Shown here piece after piece: positions 12,870-24,059 of a DNA stretch of 64,000 nt. The notes beneath the pieces are model-generated. The model saw only the letters and a list, made by a program, of their open reading frames with translations, was not told where the DNA came from and did no database searches. Position 1 is the stretch's first letter, and every line of letters starts with the position of its first letter. The stretch is from positions 28,003,501-28,067,500 of the forward strand of contig JASDFA010000006.1 in the NCBI GenBank assembly GCA_035772735.1. Reading direction: 5' to 3'. Both the position numbers and the translations under genes were made by a program. The stretch is from Datura wrightii. Lineage: Eukaryota > Streptophyta > Magnoliopsida > Solanales > Solanaceae.

Positions 12870-15335
12870 TCCCTTTCTGTTTCGTCCATATATGATAATA
12901 TATAAGTGATATATGTTGTTCTTCCTTTTGTTTCACTTGTATATTTATATAACAAATATCTGCTAGTTAATCAATGCCCGTTAAAACCTTGATATTAGTT
13001 TATTGCCTTGACAAATGTTAATTAAGTTAAATATGGTAGTTATAATTAATTTGCATGATAAGGAATAATGTAGTGCTAATTAAAATATTGGCAAGTTACT
13101 GTTTGATTTGATCTCTTTCCTTGTGTGACTAGGAATATGCTTTAATATTCTTCTACCTTACTTATTTATTTTTAGATAAATTTAACTGATTTGATTTAGT
13201 TGATTGATTTAGTTTATTTTATTGAAAGACCTCCTATGATTCATTTCTTGATTTCTTTCTTTCCTTCTAATGGTAAAAAGGATATTTTTCTGAACTTCTT
13301 TTATTTATTATTATTTTCTGTCAATTAGGAGAAATTCTCTCAACTAATTAAAATGATAATTTATTCTTTCCTTTTAACTCTATAAGTTGGTTGATTTCTT
13401 TTGCTATAAAAGCAACTTTTTTTTTTATTTTGGGGAAAGACCAATATCCTCTGGAGAAAAATATAAAATCTGAATAGCCTTTCTACGTAAAAACTTCTTC
13501 CTCTCGGTTAGTTTTAACAATACAACTTTACTTCAAAGGTTTACTCTAAATTCCTTCAGCAGATTTACTTCAAAGGTTTACTTTGAATTCTTCCAGCCGG
13601 TTAGTATACCTTACACTATACATTTTTGTGATATCATGTTTTAAATATGCTACGTGTATACTGTTATTGACCTGTTCGAAGTTGTGATGTATTATTCCCT
13701 ATGTAATTATGAACCTAAAATACGACTTGTTTTCGGGACTAGAGTATATATGTATTTGTGTTTGTCTGCTAGTTGGTTTCATTGCTCAGCAGGTTTATTC
13801 AAAGGCAGGTGTTGAAGAGTCCTTTGGTTTAAACTCGAAAACAGATAGGCTAACTGTTTAGATTAGTTTTAGAATTATTTTACGTTTTATTATCTTATGT
13901 CATTTATTATTCATTATCAGTTTTAATGTTGTAATAAACGCTATAAATAGTGAAAAGGGGTTTTTATGGGGTGGGGGATTCATGTGTTTCTTTCATGCTT
14001 AACCGCTAATTAAAATCACTTAGAGGATATGCCTATAGGAACAACACATGAACATATTATAGAACTCCTGCTTATAGGATCTTAATTAACTTGAAGCATG
14101 CTTATATGGTTAAAATACTGCCCGTAAGGATAGCACCATGATTTTGCTAGAATTTACGCCCATAGAAAGCAAATAGCTTGAATGAAATTTATTTATCAGT
14201 AATCTAGAAATTATGTCTATAGGATATCTGCTATTAAATTAAAATACGCTCCATTTTTTTTGCAATGCACATGGGATTTTTATCTGTCTAATATAACGCT
14301 AGAACCCAAGCTCATAAGAGGACAATCGAAAATAAGATTTTAAATTATGTACGTGGTTATAAAGATTTATTTTGATTAATTAGGAATAATACCTATGTAA
14401 ACTACAGTGATTTAATTTTGAAGCATGTGTTTGTTTTTAGTTGATAGTAACCCTGTCTGTAGGGAGCATGTTCGGCATTAATGATCTAGTTTGTTACGTA
14501 AATTTGCATGTTTATATATTTTGTTATAGCCTGAGATGTTGTTTAAATGTTAATGACTTGCTGGGTATCATGTCTACGTGCAAATAAGCGTAAACCTTAC
14601 AATATCCTTTATCTATCTAGATCCGAAATTTAATTTTTGAGCCATCTTTTGAAAACAGATTATGATCGCACTCACCAAATAAATTATAAACAATTGCCTA
14701 CTCATGGCTATCTGGGTTTATTTCTATTAATTGAAATCCTGTGCATAAGAAATATGTCTGACGACTGTTCAAAACCATGTTAAATGTGTTGAATAAACAT
14801 CATAATGAATTATGTCTTGACACATCTTTTGACGTGTACTGTTTTAGGCTAAATGTAAGGCATATCAATAATATCATTGTAGTATTTATGCATATTTTCT
14901 TTTAGGATTTATGCATAACGAAAAATTAATTTGTTTAACCTAAACATTCGTCGCATTTAATTTTTTTAGAAACCATGCCTTTACGACATAACTGCATTTA
15001 TGAAATCTGTTTGCAGAGGCTTAGCTGAAACCTTAATTTGTTATCTGCTTAATTGTCGTTTTGATTGAGGTTAGTCATTTTTTTTACAATCATAGAACTT
15101 TAGACCCAAAAATCCAAAATAGTTGTCCAACGCCTCTTGGACTTTAAGATCGGGACGGGTAGGCAAATACTAGGGCGTTAGTTTTGTCACATACAACGTT
15201 TAAGTTAATAATCAACTAGGTGGGTAGACGGGAAATGATAGTCTGTGCTCGCTGAATAATACGAGCAATCTAAACTATTGCGAAGTATTATTTAAGTTGC
15301 ACGGGGTGATCCCATTAGGTCAAACAATTTTGTAG

Positions 15336-15388
15336 AACTACGTTTGGCTTGATTCCCTTAAGGGATACGTAGGCGCCTCATCGAGGTT
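15336..15388 (+). other. Two-hairpin motif, copy A (5' LTR)
   Basis: First stem CTACGT/ACGTAG (15338-15343 with 15367-15372), enclosing TCCCTTAAGGGA. A second hairpin CCTC, loop ATC, GAGG (15376-15386) follows, then GTTC. Related copies lie at 25436-25497, 27384-27449 and 31391-31445. Confidence 0.7.
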
Positions 15389-15857
15389 CTGCCCCATAAT
15401 TAAAATTGTTTGATTAATATTAATAAATGATTCTGTTATTCGCCATGAATTTTGTATTTACGTAAGAAAAATAAAATAAGATAAATTTTTTTAAAATTTG
15501 TTCCACCTAATTTATTTCCTCTCGCTGGTTTCAACAAAGTTTCATTTTCAGTTCTTTATCGCTCGTATTAATACATGTAAGTTAAAATCAACTTTAATTG
15601 GTCATTTAGCTAATTCCCCCATTTAATGAATCCGGCGGGAATCACATTTGTGGACCTCGAAAGGTGCCTAACACCTTCCTTGCGAGGTAATTAAAAGCCC
15701 TTGCCCGACTCTGGTCACCTAGAAAATAAACTTAGTTTAGAACGGTGCCCTAACGCACCTTAATCCGTTAGGTGGCGACTCTTCAAAACATAGACCCTTA
15801 AGAGATGTCACATGTTGTATCCCGCTTTTTCGCGAGGAAAAATGGGGCGCGACAGCA

Positions 15858-15874
15858 TGGCGACTCTGATGGGG
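15858..15874 (+). promoter_or_regulatory. Primer binding site
   Basis: TGGCGACTCTGATGGGG begins three bases after the terminal CA of the 5' LTR; its 5' TGG pairs with the CCA end of a tRNA. Ogre elements are known to use a tRNA-Arg primer with a very similar PBS, so tRNA-Arg is the likely primer; the match was not tested against tRNA sequences. Confidence 0.75.
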
Positions 15875-16510
15875 ATATTAGGCTTTAATCACTACGTATT
15901 CATATAAATGGGGTTTAGTTAAGTTTTTATTTTTTAATGTTCAATTTATTTTTTAACTTTGCCATGATGTTACTAACCGTTTTTTTTGTTTTGTTATTGT
16001 TTATGATTATTTTCATATGTAATTGTTTATATATAAAATGTTGTAATTTTCTTTTATTTAATTGACATACCCCTCATATTTCCCCCACTTGGAAATTTTA
16101 CACTATCACACACAATAACGGTTGCGTGGTTTCACAGCCGTTCACTATTTTAAAACACCTCGAGGATTGTCTTGTGATTTAGTCGATCAGCGGTGCGTCG
16201 ACGGTCATTAGCTTCCTCACTCTCGAGTTGTCCGCTTGAGGGAACCATGTCATGCACACTCTTATTCCTAGAACGTGACCGTGTACGCCTTTAGTAAGAC
16301 ATGCACATCATTCCAAACTTAGAAAATCTTGACGTCCATGGTACGTCAAGATTAAATAGAAACTTGCCCTCAGTCTTAAGGGATTTCTAAAATTCCGAAA
16401 AAAGATGATCCATAAATTATGTGCATTTTTGAGAGAAATTTTATTTAAAGTAACGTCATTTTTGCTCCCGGGTGGGTAGGTTAGTCTAATTTCTTTTTGC
16501 TGCAGGCACA
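15875..16510 (+). other. 5' leader of the Tat/Ogre element, non-coding
   Basis: Between PBS and the first ORF. AT-rich with no open frame of interest on the plus strand. The minus-strand frame at 16308-16697 has no recognisable domain. Confidence 0.6.
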
Positions 16511-18139
16511 ATGAGTCTTCCAACTTCTTACCCAAGGTTTGGTACGGTTTGGTGCATGCCTGTAGGCATGAAAGCGTGGTGGTTAGATTTGGGAGAATAT
16601 GGACAGAACGAAGTAAGGAAAGTATTAGGACACTTACCTTACACTTACTTTCGCTTATGCAAGTTACTCCTTGCCGAGAACTCATCGAAGCAGCCACGGA
16701 CTTCTGGGACGAGAAGAGAGTGGTATTCAGATTTGGTGAGGTTTAAATGACCCCAATATTGGAAGAAATTGGAGGTTATGTGAAAAATGTGAGTTTATTA
16801 TGGAGAAATAGGAAGTGGGAAAAAGCGGAAATGATCATTCCCAAATGCGTCACCCTAGAAGATGCGCGTAACAAATTGGGATTGCAAGGTAGCGACATGA
16901 TGTCCTTTGTGATGAAGGGAAGGATGCCGGAAAAATATCTGCTCAACCGATTCGATCACAGTTTTTCTCGGAAAATCTACAAAGAAGACAGTTCCGATCT
17001 AGACTCATGGACGAGCAGACGAATTTTCGCTTTCATGGTCTACTTTTTAGGGACGGTGGTCTTCCCACGAGGAGCTGAGGAAGACATTGATATCCGCCTT
17101 ATTTCAGTCATCCACGCCTTATGCAATGGTATTGATAAAAGGACATTGCACTATTGTTCCAATGATCGTGGCTGACATTTACCGATCTCTGGGGAGGTGC
17201 AAAAATGGATTTAAGCACTTCGAGGGATGTAATTTATTGCTTCAGCTTTGGCTCATTGAACATCTTCAAAGGGTGCGTGGCAATCCAACCATGCCTCGGT
17301 CTACAGAAACCGATCACATTACCGCTCACCATTACAGGGTCACCATGGGAGTTAAGCCAATAAAACGGCCCGAAGAGGTGGAGAAATGGGGTCAAATGTT
17401 GGGTAATTTGACTGAAGACTCGGTATAGTGGATGTTTGACTGGTTTCCAAGATCCAACTTTGTGGTATATACCAAGTCTAGATACTACTTGGTTCTGATA
17501 GGACTGCGAGGTCTCCAACCGTACTCTCTAATGCGAACAATGCGGCAGGCTGGAAGAATGCAAATAATGCCCCGGGTTGCCGACATGGACGCATACCAAG
17601 TGGATTACAAGGACGATTTTGTTCCACATGCTTTAAACATTGCAAAAGCATGGAACAAAAAGATTTATCTTGATGAAAAGAGCATAGAGGTTGACCGATA
17701 TCGGGCAGGCTACGTAACCGAGTATATTGAGTGGTTGCATGATGATTGGGCTGGTACTGCAATAGCAAGTGTCAAACGAGGCAAAAATGTAGAGGATAAG
17801 GAGGCTCAAGCAAAAACCCTCTATCGCCGTTTAAAAAGAAAGGTCCAAGATTCTGAGGCTTGTCATCGGCAGCTACACGACAATGCCAAAGAAATTGCTG
17901 AGATGGGAAAGGAATTGAAATATTGGAAAGATCGGGCTTTAGGTTTGGATTTGAGAATACAAGATTTGCGTGATGAATTCAGCAAACAAGGAGAAGAATG
18001 CCTGAATAAGGGAGCTATGGGGAAAGATCTAGCATTGGCCTACCTTCAGTCCAGTCGTCACCGTTTCGACAAAGTACTAGAAGATCCAAAGAAGTCGGAC
18101 GTTGATGAAGACATTTTCAAGATTTACTGTTTTTTTTAG
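16511..18139 (+). pseudogene. ORF1 upstream of gag (Ogre-type extra ORF), broken
   Basis: The ATG at 16511 starts MSLPTSYPRFGTVW. A protein of about 540 residues can be followed across two frameshifts (near 16640 and near 17160) and two in-frame stops (16744-16746 and 17426-17428). The first two-thirds looks globular (many W, Y and F; DNSDLDSW-like acidic loops). The last 120 residues are charged and heptad-rich, a likely coiled coil, ending at 18139. Ogre elements carry an extra ORF of unknown role in this position; plant proteins with a similar N-terminal half are annotated as a domain of unknown function, but I cannot confirm which. No enzyme motif is visible. Its role in the element life cycle is unknown. 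Confidence 0.65.
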
Positions 18140-18390
18140 TTTGTTGTAATTCTCTCAAATTTTATTGTAATAAAATTTTATTTTGGGTTTATTTTGGGAG
18201 CAAAATGACAATACTTGATAACAAGTTTCTCTCAAACTCGTTAGACCTACCTCTGGCATGAAAGAGGCCCCAAAACTAGGAAATACGTCACTATTCTTAT
18301 TTGATTTTTCTTTTAATCAATATTATTTCTAACTTCTATTACTAATTGTGGTTTGTTTGTTGTTGGTTTTATTTTTCCCCTTCCTAAAGG

Positions 18391-20409
18391 TTGATCTGTG
18401 CAAATCTGGCTTACTACACAAGATCAAAAGGGGCTCCTCCTTCTCCTCCTCCCATCCCTAACCGCAACAAAGGAAAGGACATAATGGATGAACATAATAG
18501 CAGCGGTAGCGACACACCTAGAAATGAACGGGACAACTTCGAAGGGGCCGGCCCTCCAGGTTATAATGAGATTATTATGAGGCTCGAATAGAAAATTTTT
18601 GAGCTGCAAGAAGAGTTAGCACAAGTTCGAAACATAAATACCCAGGCAGCACTATTTGGGACTCAAGCTGATGCCTCGACTTCAAAAGCACCAGCCAGTC
18701 TTCCCATGTCCTCACAACCCGCAGCTCCACCACAAGACGCTCCACCCCAACATTACCAATACCCTTCATATACTTATCCACATCCGCTAGCTCCAGCTAC
18801 CTCCCATTACCTATCACCAGCTAAAGAAGTACCTCCTCCAACCCATATAAATACAGCCTACGCCCACACCCATACCAACCCGATCTATGTTGAGACTGCA
18901 CCTGTCACACATCATTGTGAGGAATCTGAGCCTTCGGAAAAGGATAGACTGATTCAGACTCTAGAAGAAGAGTTGAAGAAAATAAATAGCAGGTTGCAAA
19001 ATGTTGAAGGCAACAAGGGAATAGCGGGTCTGGATTATGAAGATCTGTGTATACATCCGGATGTTGAATTACCGGAGGGGTACAAACCTCCCAAGTTCGA
19101 GTTGTTTAATGGAACTGGTGATCCAAGGGCCCACCTGAGATTGTACTATGATAAACTGGTAGGAGTGGGACAGAATGAGAAGATAAGGATGAAGTTGTTC
19201 ATGCGAAGTCTAACCGGAGAAGCTCTTAGCTGGTATGTAGAGCAAGATCCGAAAAAATGGTTTACTTGAGCGGAAATGGCATCAGCCTTTGTGGAACGTT
19301 TTGAATTCAACACGGAAAATGCACCTGACTTGCATTACATCCAAAACTTGAAGAGGAAGCCCACCGAGACTTTTAGGGAATTCGCAACTCGCTGGTGGAC
19401 TGAAGCCGCAAGAGTGCGACCACCAATGGAAGAGTCTCAAATGAAGGATATTTTTATGCGGACTTTAGACCCACAAGTTTATGACAGATTGATGCTGGTT
19501 AGCGAAAAAAGCTTTGCAGAAATTATCAAGCTTGGAGAGAGGATTGAGGACGGTATCAAGGATGGTACCATCATCAACTTGAATGCACTACAGGCGGCTA
19601 ACAAAGCCTTGCAGTCCGGAACTGCTTCAGAAAGCCGCAAGAAGAAGGAAATTGGAACAGTCATGATGGCCCAAGGGCTGAAAAGTTATGTTTACAGACC
19701 GCAGACTCCAACCCCACACTACCAAATGCCAACCCCGCACTACCAAACTTCACCATACCAAACTCCACCTCCACCATATCACACTCCGTCATCACCTTAT
19801 CAAGCTCCATCACCTTATCAAAATCTCCATCCCTATCAAGCTCCATATCAAATTCCCCCTCCGACCTATTTCCAAACACCTCCATCACATTACCAAGCCC
19901 CCACTTATCCCGTCTATAGCACACAACCCTCTCATCCTCGACCTTCTCACCCACGACCTTCTTTCTCACCAAACCAAAGGCCTAGGGCTCAGTTTAGGCC
20001 AACAAAAACTTATACCCCTCTAGCCGAACCAATTGACCAGCTGTATGTAAGGTTGAAAGAAGCTGGTTACATTGAGCCTATTCCTGCACTGCCGGTCGAT
20101 ACCCAAGCTAGGTGGTACAACCACAACAAAATATGCATGTACCACTCGGGAATGAGGGGGCACACCACAGAGTCCTGCAGGTCTTTGAAGGACAAAATAC
20201 AAAAGTTGATTGACACCAAGGTTATTCACCTCAAGGATCCGACACCAAATGTGACAAGTAATCCTCTGCCGAATCACCAGGTGAACATGATTTCTTGTAA
20301 TGAGGATGAGGACTTGGCAGATATTATTGGGATGATAGAACACGGAGTAGGTTCTTCTGCAGATTCATCTGGAGAGTACAGGTGTGCCCTCCGTTCGAGG
20401 TTGAGGTAG
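18391..20409 (+). pseudogene. gag: gag polyprotein, broken
   Basis: Frame 1 with in-frame stops at 18589-18591 (TAG) and 19267-19269 (TGA where family members have Trp). It forms the nucleocapsid/capsid-like part of the particle that packages the element RNA. An N-terminal polar and Pro-rich stretch with a short coiled coil (about 18940-19020) precedes the retrotransposon gag core, seen as FNGTGDPRAHLRLYYDKLVG and MRSLTGEALSWY (19107-19240). A Pro/Tyr/Gln-rich repeat tract (about 19700-19960, PYQ-TPP units) follows, then a zinc-knuckle-like CMYHSGMRGHTTESC (about 20137-20180). A frameshift near 20390 moves the frame to position 3 before the stop at 20409. Confidence 0.85.
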
Positions 20410-21792
20410 CCGCTCCAAGGCCTCCCTTCACGGTGGTAAGAGCTGCTCCAGTTTCATACAAGACAGTCCCTTGGAGCTACAAGGAAAATGCCTCGCATAA
20501 AACAAAGGTGTTGGAGGCAGATGCGGCACAAGGAGTAACACGGTCTGGAAGAGTATACACTCCTGATACCTTGGTCCAAGGAGCCGATAAAGGGAAGCAG
20601 CCAGCGGTGGAAGCAGAAAATGGAATATGGAAAAAGGTTCAGGCGAAGGAGTATTCGGTGGTAGAACAGTTGAGCAAGACCCAGGCTCAAATTTCTATCT
20701 TATCACTTCTGCAGAGCTCCGAGCAGCATCAAAAGGCGTTGATGAAAGTGCTAGGAGAAGCCTATGTCCGTGCAAGCATATCTAGTAGTGAGGTGGCTAA
20801 CATGGTGGGTCAGGTATTTGAGGCCTAGAAAATATCCTTCCATGAAGATGAGTTGCCTGTGGAAGGCGTGGCCCATAATAAAGGGCTGCATATCACAGTG
20901 CAGCACTCGGACAAATTCATCACCAAGGTATTGATTGACCCAGGCTCCGGTCTAAATATTTGTCCGCTAGACCCGGTTGGAAGTTGACCTTGCCCGGATC
21001 AAGCAATGGAAGATGAACGTCAAAGCGTTTGGCGGTTCACAAAGGGACACTGTGGGAGAAATAGATCTTGATGTGCTAGTTGGCCCTGCCACATTCACCA
21101 TGACATTTCAAGTAATGAACATCCCAGCCTCTTACAATCTGTTATTGGGATGTCCATGGATTCATGCTGCGGGAGCGGTGCCTTCAACTCTGCACCAATG
21201 CCTGAAATTTGAGTGGGACCATCAAGAAGTCGTGGTCCACGGGGATGAAAGCCGTCCAATTTACGCTGCTCCTGTTATCCCTGTCATTGAAGGAAAGGGA
21301 GGCCTAGACGGGGAAAGTTTTCACACCGTGGAGCTTGTCGGTGTCATCGAGGAAGGTAGATGGTGGAGTGATAAGATCCTGAGTATGCTACTTTGGTTAG
21401 GGTTCGAACCAGCCCGGGGTCTAGGAGCCAAATTGCAAGGAATCTCCAAGCCGTTGCGAGTGGCAACGCAAAAGACCACTTTTGGATTGGGATATCAACC
21501 TACTAAAGAAGAGCTGGATAATTGGAAATATCCCTTGGGAAAAAGAAATTTTCTATTGCCCAACCCATTGCCTTCGCTTCAACAAACCTTCGTCTCCGAT
21601 GGTTTTCTTGATGTTAAACGGGCCGAAGAAGATGCCGTGCTGCTCAGTCTAAGGGATTTGTTTCTGGATGATAACAGCTGTAACGCCATTGGCAACGAGG
21701 AGGAAGAAGGGGCCCCACAACAGGAATCCGGAGTTCAAAGAACCGCAAATTGGACAGCCACTCCATCCAGAGCTCGCCGGGCATCTGGGTAG
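20382..21792 (+). pseudogene. pro: gag C-terminal linker, aspartic protease and G-patch-like segment, broken
   Basis: Follows gag in frame 3 (20382-20976, stop TAG at 20826-20828), then frame 1 after a frameshift near 20970. The protease core shows FITKVLIDPGSGLNICPL (about 20917-20970) with the catalytic Asp; the usual residue after it is Gly, Ser or Thr, so Pro is odd. The partner motif YNLLLGCPWIH is at about 21134-21166. Downstream, a Gly-rich stretch GLGAKLQGI...FGLGYQPT (about 21418-21500) resembles a G-patch, a feature of this retroelement branch. The end at 21792 coincides with the intron-like gap. The protease would cut the polyprotein; this copy is inactive because of the shift between the two motifs. 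Confidence 0.8.
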
Positions 21793-21941
21793 ACCAAAGG
21801 ACCAGTTTTCCATTTTTTGTTCAAAATAAATATTTGTTTTAAAAGTTGTGAATTTTCTTTTGAGTATGATGTCAAACTCTGATTGATTTTAATAAAATTA
21901 TTTCTCTTTCATATATTTAATTTTATTTTATTTATTTTCAG
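21789..21941 (+). other. Putative intron between protease and RT
   Basis: GT at 21789-21790 in GGGTAGAC, a T-rich run and AG at 21940-21941 after TTTATTTTC. The segment is far richer in A+T than the flanking coding DNA. Ogre elements are known to splice out an intron at this point. Removing 153 bases does not by itself restore the RT frame, so either another splice site is used or an indel has occurred. Confidence 0.5.
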
Positions 21942-21974
21942 CATTTCTAATATCAAACGAGTGAATCTAAGGCC

Positions 21975-23069
21975 ATGGCTTGTAATGAAACTGTGCGACA
22001 TAAAACAGGCAACTCTTTAGAAGCTGAAGAAGATGAGTTACCTGCCTAAATTGTTAGGGAAATAGAAGAGTTCTAGGACAAGCCCAAAGCCAATCTAACA
22101 GATACCGATGTGGTGATTTTGGAAGATTCAGAAACACCCAAAGAGACTCAAGTCAGTACTCATTTGCCAAAAGATGAGATTGAGAAGTACATAGAATTTT
22201 TGAAAGAGTATAAAGACATCTTTGCTTGGTCTTACGCTGACATGACAGGGCTCAACCACTCTATAGTAGCGCATAGGTTGCCTACTGATCCAGCGTATCC
22301 CCCTGTGAAGCAAAAGCCGAGGAAATACAAGCCAGACATGAGTTTGAAAATCAAAGAAGAGGTAGCCAAGCAGATCGATGCCGGAATCCTCAAAGTAGTA
22401 GAATACCCCACTTGGTTGGCCAACATTGTGCCTGTACCAAAGAAGGACGGAAAGGTCAGAGTCTGTGTGGATTACAGGGATCTCAACAAGGCTAGCCCTA
22501 AAGATGATTTTCCGTTACCAAACATCCATATCCTTATTGACAATTGTGCAAAGCATGAGACACAGTCGTCCGTGGATTGTTTCGCTGGTTATCATCAGAT
22601 CAGAATGCATGAGGAGGATGCTGAGAAAACCGCGTTTCTTTCCCCATGGGGGTATACTGTTACAAGGTAATGCCATTCGAGTTGAAAAATGCTGGAGCCA
22701 CCTACATGCAGGCTATGACTACCATCTTCCAGGACATGATTCACAAGAAAATTGAAGTTTATGTGGATGATGTCATCATCAAGTCAAAGAAAAGCTCGGA
22801 TCATCTGGTAGACCTCAGAAAGTTCTTTGACAGATTAAGGAAGTATAATCTGAAGCTAAATCTGGCAAAATGTACATTTGGGGTTCCATCAGGAAAATTA
22901 TTGGGTTTTATCGTCAGCCGTCGGGGTATTGAATTGGATCCAACCAAGATTAAGGCCATCCAAGAGCTCCCACCGCCAAAAAGTAAGAAAGAAGTCATGA
23001 ACTTTTTAGGAAGAAGTCATGAGCTTTTTAGGACGCCTCAACTACATTAGCCATTTCATTGCTCAGTGA
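21975..23069 (+). pseudogene. pol: Reverse transcriptase domain, broken
   Basis: Copies element RNA into cDNA. Frame 3 from MACNETV (21975) has stops at 22047-22049 and 22074-22076, then the RT fingers and palm: WLANIVPVPKKDGKVRVCVD and YRDLNKASPKDDFPLP (22415-22530), then FAGYHQIRM. An extra G in the GGGGG run near 22646-22650 shifts to frame 2, where VMPFELKNAGATYMQ and the active-site YVDD (in EVYVDDVII, about 22755-22781) follow. A 22-bp tandem duplication at 22990-23033 breaks the frame again in the thumb, and a TGA follows at 23067-23069. Confidence 0.92.
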
Positions 23070-24059
23070 ACGGTTGTTTGTGAGCCTATCTTCAAATTGT
23101 TGAAAAAGGATGCTGCTACAGAATGGACTCCTGAGTGTCAGCGAGCTTTCGATAGAATCAAAGATTATTTGTCGAAGCCTCCAGTTTTAGTGCCACCGAA
23201 ACAAGGAAGACCTCTGCTCTTGTATTTGTCAGTGCTAGAGAATGCCTTTGGCTGCGTATTGGGACAACATGAAGAGACAGGGAGAAAGGAGAAAGCCATA
23301 TACTATTTGAGTAAGAAGTTCACACCGTATGAGGCTCGGTATACATTGTTGGAAAGTACATGTTGCGCTTTGACTTGGGTCGCTCTGAAGATGAGACACT
23401 ATTTATCTGCCTACACAACTTATTTGATCTCAAGGATGGATCCGTTGAAGTATATCTTTCAAACGCCCATGCCTACTGGGAAGTTGGCCAAGTGGCAGAT
23501 ATTGCTAAGTGAGTTCGACATTGTTTACGTTACGCAGAAAACCATAAAAGGACAAGCTCTTGTAGACCATTTGGCGGAAAATCCTGTAGATGAGGAGTAT
23601 GAGCCACTGAAAACATACTTTCCTGACGAGGAGGTAGCCTTCGTAGGAGAGGATATAGCAGAAGAATACGATGGTTGGAGGTTATTCTTCGATGGAGAAG
23701 CAAATTTCAAAGGAGTGGGCATTGGAGCAGTGTTAGTATCAGAAACTGGGCAGCAATACCCTGTATTAGCTAAGCTCCGATTTCCTTGTACCAACAACAT
23801 GGCTGAGTATGAAGCCTGCATTTTGGGTATTCGACTGGCAGTTGACATGAACGTGCAATCGTTACTGGTAATTAGAGACTCAAAATTGCTGATGCACCAA
23901 GTAAGGGGAGAATGGGCCACGAAGAACACGAAGATTCTTCCCTATCTACATTGTGTGCAAGAATTGTGCAAAAGGTTTATCAAGATTGAGTTCCATCATG
24001 TTCCCAGAATACATAATGAATTTGCGGATGCTCTAGCCACTTTGTCGTCGATGATCTAG
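23070..24059 (+). pseudogene. pol: RNase H domain plus second, archaeal-type RNase H
   Basis: Frame 3, open from 23070 to 24056. The first part (23097-23580) is the RNase H-like connection following RT: EWTPECQRAFDRIKDYLSKP, YYLSKKFTPYEARYT, LVDHLAENP. A second RNase H follows (about 23670-24055): RLFFDGEANFKGVGIGAVL, NNMAEYEACILGI, VIRDSKLL and HNEFADALATL give the D-E-D-D catalytic set. The GDS usually seen at the third position is RDS. The doubled RNase H is diagnostic of the Tat/Ogre group. The TAG at 24057-24059 is where relatives usually have Gln (CAG). Confidence 0.92.

Larger units (their letters stand above)
10944..15854 (+). repeat. 5' LTR of the Tat/Ogre element, 4911 bp
   Basis: Begins TGCTGACACCC and ends GGGGCGCGACA. 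It aligns along its length with 27587-31917. It has an AT-rich first part, a C/T-rich tract (about 11800-12410) whose reverse strand gives spurious open frames, a perfect hairpin (12423-12445), a long (AT)n run (12817-12865), and a conserved two-hairpin motif (15336-15388). A block of about 600 bp (about 13010-13625) is absent from the 3' LTR. The promoter and polyadenylation site should be in here but I cannot place them with confidence. Confidence 0.92.
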
